Source: Leptospira fainei serovar Hurstbridge str. BUT 6
GTDB lineage: Bacteria; Spirochaetota; Leptospiria; Leptospirales; Leptospiraceae
Reading direction: 5' to 3'
DNA length: 64,000 bases
Assembly: GCF_000306235.2 (NCBI RefSeq)
Contig: NZ_AKWZ02000001.1
Coordinates: 124,001 to 188,000 of the forward strand
The notes beneath the pieces were generated by a model. That model ran no database searches. It was not told the DNA's origin and worked only from the letters and a program-made list of their open reading frames with translations. Position 1 is the stretch's first letter. Every line of letters begins with the position of its first letter. The translations under genes and the position numbers were made by a program. Positions 22,169-29,602 of the stretch are shown in pieces.

Positions 22169-22399
22169 CTACTTTTCTCCTCTCTCATGCTTTGCCACAC
22201 GATAGAGAATGTAATAAATCCCGTAAGTAAAGCCGATCACGGAGCCGCCTAAAATTCCGAAGGGGGAAAACCCAAATTTGGAATCCAGGTAATTCCCGAT
22301 AAAGATGGAACCTACAACGATAAAGCAAAACTCCATTCCAAGCCCGGCAAGCTCCCAGGGAGAAGCTTCTTTCGGTTTCTTAGATTCAGGCTCGGACAT
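22169..22399 (-). CDS. AtpZ/AtpI-family protein
   Basis: A 76-residue protein with two membrane helices: ELAGLGMEFCFIVVGSIFIGNYLDSKFG and FGILGGSVIGFTYGIYYILYRV. The G-x-G-x-E entry and the G-N-Y-L-D-x-K-F/G-P-F pattern are typical of AtpZ (AtpQ-like) proteins at the head of atp operons. AtpZ-type proteins act with AtpI in Mg or Ca handling or c-ring assembly. It lies 11 bases after lepB and 12 before the AtpI-like gene. Confidence 0.8.
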   Translation of the reverse strand: MSEPESKKPKEASPWELAGLGMEFCFIVVGSIFIGNYLDSKFGFSPFGILGGSVIGFTYGIYYILYRVAKHERGEK

Positions 22400-22409
22400 A
22401 AACGTTTGC

Positions 22410-23390
22410 CTACTGTAAGATAGTCCCGATTCTGGACCATCGAACTTCCATCCTAGGGATTCGATATAAAATCGTTCTGATTAGCCAGTTTGCCGAAGGA
22501 TCTCCGCAGCTACTTTTTAGTTCGGAACCTTCATATTGCTCCGCATATTGCACCCCTTTTTCGGCTAATTCCCGGCCGCTTTTGTACTGACAGACGGAAT
22601 CCTTCCAATTTACGGAAAAGTAAATCATGGCAGCTTTTCCAAGTACGTCCTCCCTAGGAACGAACCCCCAATATCTCGAATCGGAAGAATCGGGACGATT
22701 GTCCCCTTCCATCATATAATGGTCGACCGGAATTTCACATCCGCTGGGTTTATAACAATCAGACCCGTGATAATAAAGCGAATCGCTACCCTCTAAAACA
22801 TAATGTTCAAAGCCGGATTTTTCTTCTTTGTACAGAAAACCGCTCAAAGCTCTGGTATTATCCAAATCATAAAGGAGGGTGCCGGGTTCGACTTCCCTAT
22901 ATTTATATTTCTTAAATTCGGAACTCCCCTTTTCCTTATACTCGATTGCGGAGTATGTAGAATAGTGATTATCTCTACGGATATTCGTCAAAGTGATCCG
23001 AATCGTATCTCCCGGTAAACCGATGACCCGTTTTACATAACGTTTGGGGAAAAAACCGTCTCGGGTGTCTCCGGGTTCCGTCATGGCTCGTTGTGGAGGG
23101 ATAAACGTTACGATATCCCCTCTTTTAGGATCGTCGTATCGAAACAGCTCCTTTTCGGTAAAGGGCATTCTAAAAGAATAGCGCATCTTATTTACGAATA
23201 GGAAATCCCCGATTTTTAAAGTCGGTATCATGGATCCTGACGGGATATTATTGGCATCTAATACCGAGGATTTGAAGGCTAAAACCAGAACAACGATTAC
23301 GATGAATGAAAAAGTGGAAGAAATCGATTCGTCTTCGACAAATCCGGAAATTAGGCTTTTTTTAGATGGAATGCCCTGGGGCTCGCTCAT
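22410..23390 (-). CDS. lepB: Signal peptidase I
   Basis: Removes signal peptides from exported proteins. An N-terminal membrane segment (STFSFIVIVVLVLAFKSSV) is followed by the catalytic Ser in NIPSGSMIPTL (about 57), the catalytic Lys in KRYVKRVIGLPGD (about 125) and the box GDNRPDSSDSRYWG. At 326 residues it is long for a bacterial signal peptidase because of inserts between boxes C and D. It lies directly upstream of, and may be co-transcribed with, the atp operon. Confidence 0.95.
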   Translation of the reverse strand: MSEPQGIPSKKSLISGFVEDESISSTFSFIVIVVLVLAFKSSVLDANNIPSGSMIPTLKIGDFLFVNKMRYSFRMPFTEKELFRYDDPKRGDIVTFIPPQRAMTEPGDTRDGFFPKRYVKRVIGLPGDTIRITLTNIRRDNHYSTYSAIEYKEKGSSEFKKYKYREVEPGTLLYDLDNTRALSGFLYKEEKSGFEHYVLEGSDSLYYHGSDCYKPSGCEIPVDHYMMEGDNRPDSSDSRYWGFVPREDVLGKAAMIYFSVNWKDSVCQYKSGRELAEKGVQYAEQYEGSELKSSCGDPSANWLIRTILYRIPRMEVRWSRIGTILQ

Positions 23391-23476
23391 AGGTCTATTG
23401 ATAGGAGATTAGGATTTCCCGTCAATCACGCACCAAAAATCCTTACGCTTTTCAGAGAAAGGACGATACTAGAAAG

Positions 23477-24280
23477 GTGAAAGAGCAGATTGACCGTAAA
23501 ATCATCGAACTTCGCCGCTACCTAGTATCTCTGACGACGACTTATCCTATCGTCGGCTTAAAAGGCGGAACGGAAACCGAGGATATGGACGCCGAGGAAA
23601 TCAGGGTTCTCCACCTGGTCGCCAAAGACGTGGTTCCAGTAACGGTCAAAATCGGGGGGCCGGAAGCAAGGACGGATATCCGAATGCTTGTAAAAGAGGA
23701 AATCGAAGGCATTTCGGCGCCGATGATCGAATCGGCCTATGCTCTCAAGAACTTCATTGCCACCCTCAGAAGCATGCTCCCGCCGGTTACCTTTCGAAAA
23801 GTATTCAAAGCCATGAATTTGGAAACGATTACGGGATATAAGAATCTCCTGGAAATCGTGGATTCAAAATCTTTCGAAGAATTGGATCAAGTTACCGCCG
23901 CTCGTTCCGACTTATCAGCTTCCATGGGCCTAATTCCCGACGATGACGAGGTCATGAAAGTCACCAAAACTATCGTGACCATTTCCAAGGATCGCGGTAA
24001 AAAAACATCCGTAGGCGGAACGATTACAAAACAGAACTTTCGGAAAATTGCCGAAGAAATCGGACCGGATAAAATAAACTCGAGACACGTTTGTGTGGAT
24101 GCAAAACGGTCGGTAGAGAAAGGGGCCGAAGAAGTAGCGGAAGCGATGCTTCAGTTCGAAATCGAACTCTACGATCTTCTTTCGATCTTAAAACCCGAAA
24201 AGGCATTCGCTTATAAAAATCGGATGGAAACAAACCGTGAAAGAATTGGGTCTCGTAAGGTTCTTTATTCTATCCGGTAA
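23477..24280 (+). CDS. HpcH/HpaI aldolase or citrate-lyase-like protein
   Basis: The start is GTG 23477 with a GAAAG motif close by. The 267-residue protein shows TIM-barrel segments typical of the phosphoenolpyruvate-binding lyase family: VTVKIGGPEARTDIRML (metal/substrate strand), then GISAPMIESAYALKNFI, equivalent to the conserved 'PMxE' strand. Substrate cannot be read. It diverges from lepB, and its TAA is only 3 bases before the TetR gene, so the two are likely co-expressed. Confidence 0.6.
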   Translation: MKEQIDRKIIELRRYLVSLTTTYPIVGLKGGTETEDMDAEEIRVLHLVAKDVVPVTVKIGGPEARTDIRMLVKEEIEGISAPMIESAYALKNFIATLRSMLPPVTFRKVFKAMNLETITGYKNLLEIVDSKSFEELDQVTAARSDLSASMGLIPDDDEVMKVTKTIVTISKDRGKKTSVGGTITKQNFRKIAEEIGPDKINSRHVCVDAKRSVEKGAEEVAEAMLQFEIELYDLLSILKPEKAFAYKNRMETNRERIGSRKVLYSIR

Positions 24281-24283
24281 AAA

Positions 24284-24835
24284 ATGGCGAAGGATACACA
24301 AGATCTAATCCTAAAAACATCTCTTCGCCTTTTTTCGGAGCAGGGATATCACGGCACCACAATGCGGCAGATCTCGCAAAGAGCCGGTTTATCCCTAGGC
24401 TTAGCATATCGCTACTTCGAATCCAAGGAATCAATTTTAGTCGGCATCATCCAATCGCATGATAAAATTCTAAAGAAGTACCTACCCGAGAATCTCACTT
24501 CCCCTGACGATCGAAAGGAGTTGATCGAATTTCTTGCCGGGCAGATCGTAAAATTAGTAAAGGAAAACGAAGAATATCTAAGACTGTATTGGAATCTGAT
24601 GCTCCAACCGAAAATACACAGATTGAAGCGTCGGAATATTCACCTTGTAAATCTGATCTTTTACGAAAATTCAAAGAAAGTCATTCTCGCATTAAAGCCG
24701 AATTATACCGAATTCGAAGTGAAAAATTTATCTTCATCTACGATCGGTTATATGATAAATTATCTTACGAATAGGAAAGAATTCAGTCTGGAAGATTTTC
24801 GCGCTTATATAGTGTATGCACTCGAAAACACCTAA
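24284..24835 (+). CDS. TetR/AcrR family transcriptional regulator
   Basis: 183 residues. The N-terminal helix-turn-helix is clear: ILKTSLRLFSEQGYHGTTMRQISQRAGLS, then LAYRYFESKESIL, which is the classic TetR layout. The C-terminal all-helical half should bind an unknown ligand. It is coupled (3-base gap) to the aldolase-like gene and lies 55 bases before corA, so one of these may be its target. Confidence 0.92.
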   Translation: MAKDTQDLILKTSLRLFSEQGYHGTTMRQISQRAGLSLGLAYRYFESKESILVGIIQSHDKILKKYLPENLTSPDDRKELIEFLAGQIVKLVKENEEYLRLYWNLMLQPKIHRLKRRNIHLVNLIFYENSKKVILALKPNYTEFEVKNLSSSTIGYMINYLTNRKEFSLEDFRAYIVYALENT

Positions 24836-24890
24836 GATCAATATTTGAGAAAAATCGGATTTCTCGTCGGATTGTATAAAGAGTTTTTTT

Positions 24891-25904
24891 ATGATGAGAA
24901 TCCTGATTTTTCCGCCAATTACTAGAAACGGGAAATTCCCCTCCGGCTCTAAAGCTTCTCCGCTGGAAATCCGGAAGGATCAGCGGCAAAAATTCGATTT
25001 ACATAAGGAAAGTAAAAAAGCTAAGATTTGGATCGACTTTGAAAATCCGAACGAAGAAGATCTTTATTTTCTCTCGCAAAATTGCGGATTCCATCCTTTA
25101 GCGATCGAAGACTGCGTTAATCGAAACCAAAGGCCTAAATTCGAGGATTACGAAGATCATGCTTTCATAGTATTGCATAATTTTTCGTCCCCGTCCGGGA
25201 GCAAACAGCTTTTAGCGAGAGAGACTCATGCGTTTTTCAACCATAATTTCATCGTAACCGTGCATGAGCATAATGAAAATATAATAGATAACCTTTGGAG
25301 TCGATGTTGTACGGAAGCGAACCTGGTGGCTAAAGGAACCGACCATTTTTTATACGTTCTTTTCGACTTTTTGGTGGACTCGAATTTTCCGATTCTGGAC
25401 GAAGTATCCGAAGGGATCACCGATCTGGAGAACCAAATTCTCACTAAAGAAGTCCAACCCGACTTCGTTACCGATATGCTCTTCCTAAAAAGAAACTTGG
25501 TGCGAATGCGAAGGGTTCTTTCTCCTCAAAGAGAAGTGCTGAATCTGATTATGCGGCATGAGAATAAATTCCTGACGCAAAGAATTAGATTTTATTTCAG
25601 GGACGTTTACGATCATCTAAGTCGATTGGTGGAAACCATCGATATGGACAGGGATCTTATCGGGAACTCCATGGATGCGTATTTCTCGCTATTGTCTCAG
25701 AAAACGAACGAGATCATCAAAAAACTGACTTTAGTATCGATGGTCTTTCTTCCGTTAACGTTCTTAACCGGCTTTTTCGGAATGAATTTCACCGACCTGC
25801 CCTTTTCCAGCAATACTATGTTTTGGATCACAATCGGAACCATAGGAAGCATACCGGCCTCGATGATGCTATATTTCCGTAGAAAAAAATGGTTCAACGA
25901 GTGA
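24891..25904 (+). CDS. corA: CorA family magnesium/divalent-cation transporter
   Basis: The 337-residue protein has a large cytoplasmic N-terminal funnel (IWIDFENPNEEDLYFL, HPLAIEDCVNRNQRPKFEDY), a long helix, and two C-terminal membrane helices (about 275-330). The selectivity motif is GMNF in LTGFFGMNFTDLP. It forms a pentameric Mg2+, Co2+ or Ni2+ channel. Two adjacent ATGs occur at 24891 and 24894; no strong ribosome-binding site is present. Confidence 0.93.
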   Translation: MMRILIFPPITRNGKFPSGSKASPLEIRKDQRQKFDLHKESKKAKIWIDFENPNEEDLYFLSQNCGFHPLAIEDCVNRNQRPKFEDYEDHAFIVLHNFSSPSGSKQLLARETHAFFNHNFIVTVHEHNENIIDNLWSRCCTEANLVAKGTDHFLYVLFDFLVDSNFPILDEVSEGITDLENQILTKEVQPDFVTDMLFLKRNLVRMRRVLSPQREVLNLIMRHENKFLTQRIRFYFRDVYDHLSRLVETIDMDRDLIGNSMDAYFSLLSQKTNEIIKKLTLVSMVFLPLTFLTGFFGMNFTDLPFSSNTMFWITIGTIGSIPASMMLYFRRKKWFNE

Positions 25905-26203
25905 GTTACAATTTTAAACCGTTTTATGCTTCTTATCGTTAGTCTACAATTCTCTCGAACGCCCTAATAATCCTCCGATTCGGAAAAATAAAACCCGAAA
26001 GATTTGAGTGATCTTAAAATCGTCGAAAAGAATTATTTTTATTAAATCTATCCTTCCGTTCCGTTTAAATTGCGCATTGAGCCAAAATCGATCTTTACGA
26101 TTCTCGATAGTTTTCCTCACGGATGCTTAAAGTTCTGCGCTTATTAAATCGCAACGTGTAATAGATTCTCTCTTGACTTCAAGTTTTTTTTTCTTTAGAG
26201 CCG

Positions 26204-26219
26204 TGAGGGAGCTCCAACA
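26204..26219. repeat. Dispersed palindrome TGAGGGAGCTCCAACA, copy 2
   Basis: Differs by one base from the copies at 4052 and 43357. A GC-rich hairpin follows about 80 bases later, as in copy 3. Confidence 0.6.
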
Positions 26220-26298
26220 AACTTTTTCGTAAATTCGAGATTGACGATTTCTATTTTTTATGATACATAATCGCGTCTTTTAAAAGCCGCCCCCGTCC

Positions 26299-26318
26299 CC
26301 CACCCAAAAAAGGGTGGG
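26299..26318. repeat. GC-rich hairpin (CCCACCC/GGGTGGG)
   Basis: A perfect 7-bp stem around six A residues. It shares the GGGTGG side with the hairpins at 43453-43478 and at the IS insertion point (2296-2314 joined to 3963-3970). Confidence 0.55.
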
Positions 26319-26339
26319 ATTCTCTCCAAAATCTTTTAC

Positions 26340-26374
26340 TTTACATTTAAGTAGATATCATATATATAGTATAT
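26340..26374 (+). promoter_or_regulatory. Promoter of the PolB cassette, likely leaderless, with palindromic AT operator
   Basis: TTTACA (26340-26345), a 17-base spacer and TATATA (26363-26368) would start RNA at about 26375, the first base of the ATG. No ribosome-binding site is visible and a stop lies at 26348-26350 in frame. The 20 bases 26355-26374 form an imperfect palindrome (16 of 20 positions symmetric), a possible regulator site. Confidence 0.5.
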
Positions 26375-27019
26375 ATGCAAATAGGCTCTATCCGAGATTT
26401 CGGTACCGATTTATATCGCCCGATACTGGGCTGGAATCGTAAGGGAATCGGTATGCTTACAGGTCGCGAAGGCATTTACCGCTTAGCATTACGCTGGGAA
26501 TATGCATTTGCGTCGTCAGGATTTAAGGTCTTTAACTTGGATTGTGCGATACGCTTCAACCCGTTTACGATTACTCGGGAAACACGGATGAATCAACTTC
26601 CACCCGAGGAACTCCTACAAAATATCTTAATCCAACGCGCTTTCACGCCGTATCAAATTTTGGATTCATTACGATCCATTGCAAAAAATCAAACGGAAGA
26701 CACTATCTACTTCCTTTTGGCTCCATGCAAACAATTCTTCGACGGAGACGTACAAGAGGAGGAAGGGCGCTATCTATTAGATAAAATGCATTTGGTTTTA
26801 GAGGTTCTCAAGGACAAAGAATTACCCATCCTTGTAATCGAATCTTTAGGATACTCCCACCCCACATTCCAACGTTTTTTCCCGAAATTAGTGGCGGCAG
26901 CCGACGATCTCTGGGAGCTTAAAATCGAGAGCGGTCACTCCTATTTAAAGACAAGAAAAGGATTAATGCATTCGGATAGAACGTTAAGTGCTCCTTTAGA
27001 AAACGAAGAAGAGGAATAA
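26375..27019 (+). CDS. RecA/Rad51-like protein with degenerate Walker A (ImuA-like), PolB cassette
   Basis: 214 residues. The layout resembles the RecA/Rad51 ATPase core. GMLTGREGIYRLAL (26-39) sits where a P-loop belongs, but the Lys-Thr is replaced by Arg36-Leu37 and the preceding Gly by Tyr35. The strand VFNLDCAIRFNP resembles the Rad51/RadA 'ID-x-E-x-R-F' segment. PILVIES (about 150) is in the Walker B place. ATP hydrolysis is therefore unlikely. Such inactive RecA paralogues act as adaptors, for example ImuA or SulA-like. It is followed 2 bases later by a small helical gene and then a PolB gene. Homology is a reading of pattern, not a search. Confidence 0.6.
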   Translation: MQIGSIRDFGTDLYRPILGWNRKGIGMLTGREGIYRLALRWEYAFASSGFKVFNLDCAIRFNPFTITRETRMNQLPPEELLQNILIQRAFTPYQILDSLRSIAKNQTEDTIYFLLAPCKQFFDGDVQEEEGRYLLDKMHLVLEVLKDKELPILVIESLGYSHPTFQRFFPKLVAAADDLWELKIESGHSYLKTRKGLMHSDRTLSAPLENEEEE

Positions 27020-27021
27020 AT

Positions 27022-27297
27022 ATGGGAAGAACAGTTATCCCTTACTCTAGGCAAATGCAACAAGTGGAATCCAGCTTAAATGAATTCAGAAGGGGCTTGC
27101 GAAGACCGGACCAGGCGATTTTTGACGAGCTCATACGCATCGCCAAAATGCAAGTGCAAGCCGGAGTTATGGCTTCGTCTCCTTACCCGATCGATTCCAT
27201 GTTACTTACGATGGTCATAGATTTAAAAAAGGAAACGTCTCTTTTGAAAAGAGAAATTGATAAATTAAAGAATGGGAACGCGGGAGATGCTTCCTAA
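27022..27297 (+). CDS. Small helical protein of the PolB cassette
   Basis: 91 residues, no recognised family. It is predicted helical, with a central segment LRRPDQAIFDELIRIAKMQ and an amphipathic C-terminal helix LKKETSLLKREIDKLKN that could be a short coiled coil. It starts 2 bases after the RecA-like gene and its last 26 bases overlap the polymerase start, so the three are surely translated together. An accessory or bridging subunit is inferred from position alone. Confidence 0.65.
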   Translation: MGRTVIPYSRQMQQVESSLNEFRRGLRRPDQAIFDELIRIAKMQVQAGVMASSPYPIDSMLLTMVIDLKKETSLLKREIDKLKNGNAGDAS

Positions 27298-29584
27298 GCG
27301 ATCCAAATTCGCGAAAGGGTATTTATTCGACGTATATCATACCGAAGATAAAATCTATCTCTGGATAAAAACGTATACGGGAGAATCTCTTTTATTCTTC
27401 GATTCCTATCAACCGATCATTTATGCGAGAGGAGACGAGGGCGTACTTAAAAAGTTAGTTCGGAGACTCTATGAACTGGATGCGTTGGGAGATCATCCTC
27501 AGTACGAAGAACGAAATCTTTTTTATGAGAATCGAACTGTTCCGGTTTTAAAATTAGTCGTCTCTCGCCCTTCGATTCTAGCAAGGATTACGAAAAAATT
27601 ATATGCTCTTTATGGAAAATTCGATATCTATCATTCCGATATAGACGTTCCCACGAGTTATATGTTTCACAAAGGGCTGTTTCCGTTATGCGAAGTGAAA
27701 TTAAGCTACACAGTCACCGATAACAACGGAAGACAAATCAAGAAAATAAAATCCCGTTCTTCTGTTCCCGATATGGATTATAAGATCCCCACGTTTAAAT
27801 CAATACACATGAAATTGGAGAAAAGCTATAGAATAGGATTTCAAAATAATCCGTTGATTCTGCAAACCGACGAACATTCCTATAGGCTATCTGTCGGAAG
27901 TCCGAAGGAACTCCTACAGAAAATCGATTCGATTCTTCAGAAAGAAGATCCGGATATCATATTTTCATCCTATGGAGACCATGTCATTTTTCCGAAACTG
28001 TTCTCTTATGCGCAAAAAGTGGGTTTTCTTCCTTGTTTCGATAGGGATAAGACGGCTCCCATTCGGCGACATATTACCACAAAGGGAACCAGCTATTTCA
28101 CCTACGGCAATATAGTCTTTCGGGCCCCTTCTTATCCTTTATTCGGAAGATGGCATATAGATTCCGCCAATAGCTTCGTTTATAAGGAAGCGTACTTAGC
28201 CGGAATCGTGGAATTGGCTAGGTTATCCAGATTACCGATTCAAAGAATGGCAAGAGCTTCTACGGGCAAAGCTTTAACTTATATAGAAACGGATGTGGCC
28301 TTAAGAAGAGGATATCTTGTCCCTTGGCAAAAGAGCGCCGTCGAATCCCCAAAAACAGCGCTTCAATTATTAGAAGCCGACAAAGGAGGTTTGGTTTTTC
28401 AACCCGATATTTCCTGCGGAAAAACAGCCGAGAACGTCGCACAACTCGATTTTGCGCAAATGTATCCGAGCATAATGGTGTTGCATAACATTTCCCCCGA
28501 ATGCGTAAACTGTTCCTGCTGCGAATCGGATCCGAGCGCACCGATTGCTCCGGGTATCGGCTATCATATTTGCAATAAAAGAATCGGTATCGTTTCTGAA
28601 GCCTTAAAACATGTATTGGATCGAAGGGCTTATTACAAACGAAAAGTAATCGAAAATGACGACAGGCGAGAGGAATATGATGCCAAGCAATCCAGTTTAA
28701 AGTGGATGCTGGTAACTTCGTTCGGTTATTTAGGTTATAGAAATGCCAAGTTCGGTCGTTTAGAAAGCCATGAAAGCGTCAACGCTTTCGCGAGAGAGAA
28801 GCTATTAGCGGCCAAAGAAGCGACTGAGGAAAGAGGTTATGTTTTTATACACGCAATTACGGATAGCATCTTTATCCGTAAGGAAGATTCGTCGGCATTT
28901 ACTTCGGAGGAATTGCAAAATCTTTGTTCTGAAATCTTTCAACGGACGGACGTAAAAATCGAAGTGGACGGGATCTATACTTGGTTGGCTTTCCCGCCCT
29001 CTTCCCAGGACCCTCTTATGCCGGTTGCGAATCGATATATGGGAAGATTCGAATCCGGAAAATTAAAATTCAGAGGAATCGGTGCACGGAGAAAGGATCT
29101 TCCCATATTTATTCGAGCCGCTCAAACCGAAATGCTGGAATGGATGCGCACAAAAATTTCGGCGCAGGATTTAAAACATTCGGAAAATGAAATACTATCG
29201 ATCTATTCCAAATATGACTCCCTATTAAGACATGAAAAAGTTAGTTGGAAGGAGTTGTTAGTAAAAAGATCTACTACAAAAGATTTGGAGGAATATGAAG
29301 TAGATAGTGCGACTTCATTGTCGTTGCATAAACTTCGAGAGCTGGGAATGGAAGTCCAGGCTGGGGAAAAAGTCAAATATTTGGTCCTGAATCAAGCCTC
29401 AAAATCCAAAGGACTCAGATATACTCCCGAAGAAGAGCTCCAACTTTCCGATAAACAGATCCATTACGATAAAAAATTCTATCGCAAACTTCTATTAAAC
29501 GCATTTCGGGAAGTTTGGTCCGAATTCGCTTCCTTTAACGATTTCGATTCTCTTATCGATGATCAAGGAAGACTTCCCTTTTAA
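27272..29584 (+). CDS. Family-B DNA polymerase with ruined exonuclease site and altered motifs B and C
   Basis: 770 residues, archaeal-type PolB layout. The N-terminal domain begins GYLFDVYHTEDKIYLW. In the exonuclease region the D-x-E motif reads K181-L-E183, and the Exo II NxxxFD pattern reads YGDHVI (234-239), so proofreading looks lost. The palm motif A LDFAQMYPSI keeps Asp393. Motif B, normally KxxxNSxYG, reads KWMLVTSFG (from K477). Motif C, normally YxDTDS, reads HAITDS, keeping Asp531 but with Ile529 for the first Asp. The thumb motif KLKFRGIGARRKDLP is good. It could therefore still polymerise, perhaps across damage. The start overlaps the helical gene; ATG 27287 is an alternative. 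Confidence 0.85.
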   Translation: MGTREMLPKRSKFAKGYLFDVYHTEDKIYLWIKTYTGESLLFFDSYQPIIYARGDEGVLKKLVRRLYELDALGDHPQYEERNLFYENRTVPVLKLVVSRPSILARITKKLYALYGKFDIYHSDIDVPTSYMFHKGLFPLCEVKLSYTVTDNNGRQIKKIKSRSSVPDMDYKIPTFKSIHMKLEKSYRIGFQNNPLILQTDEHSYRLSVGSPKELLQKIDSILQKEDPDIIFSSYGDHVIFPKLFSYAQKVGFLPCFDRDKTAPIRRHITTKGTSYFTYGNIVFRAPSYPLFGRWHIDSANSFVYKEAYLAGIVELARLSRLPIQRMARASTGKALTYIETDVALRRGYLVPWQKSAVESPKTALQLLEADKGGLVFQPDISCGKTAENVAQLDFAQMYPSIMVLHNISPECVNCSCCESDPSAPIAPGIGYHICNKRIGIVSEALKHVLDRRAYYKRKVIENDDRREEYDAKQSSLKWMLVTSFGYLGYRNAKFGRLESHESVNAFAREKLLAAKEATEERGYVFIHAITDSIFIRKEDSSAFTSEELQNLCSEIFQRTDVKIEVDGIYTWLAFPPSSQDPLMPVANRYMGRFESGKLKFRGIGARRKDLPIFIRAAQTEMLEWMRTKISAQDLKHSENEILSIYSKYDSLLRHEKVSWKELLVKRSTTKDLEEYEVDSATSLSLHKLRELGMEVQAGEKVKYLVLNQASKSKGLRYTPEEELQLSDKQIHYDKKFYRKLLLNAFREVWSEFASFNDFDSLIDDQGRLPF

Positions 29585-29602
29585 ACACGATCCGCAAAGC
29601 CT

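Larger units (their letters stand above)
25905..26339. other. Intergenic region before the PolB cassette
   Basis: About 430 bases without a convincing gene. It holds one copy of the dispersed palindrome (26204-26219) and a GC-rich hairpin (26299-26318); the rest is AT-rich with no clear signal. Confidence 0.6.

Noticed and set aside
26300..26374. SOS (LexA) box for the PolB cassette
   Set aside because: No TTTGN5CAAA-type sequence is visible; only an AT-rich near palindrome exists.
26375..27019. Reading the first cassette gene as an active RecA/RadA ATPase
   Set aside because: Walker A lacks Lys and Thr, so an active ATPase is not supported.
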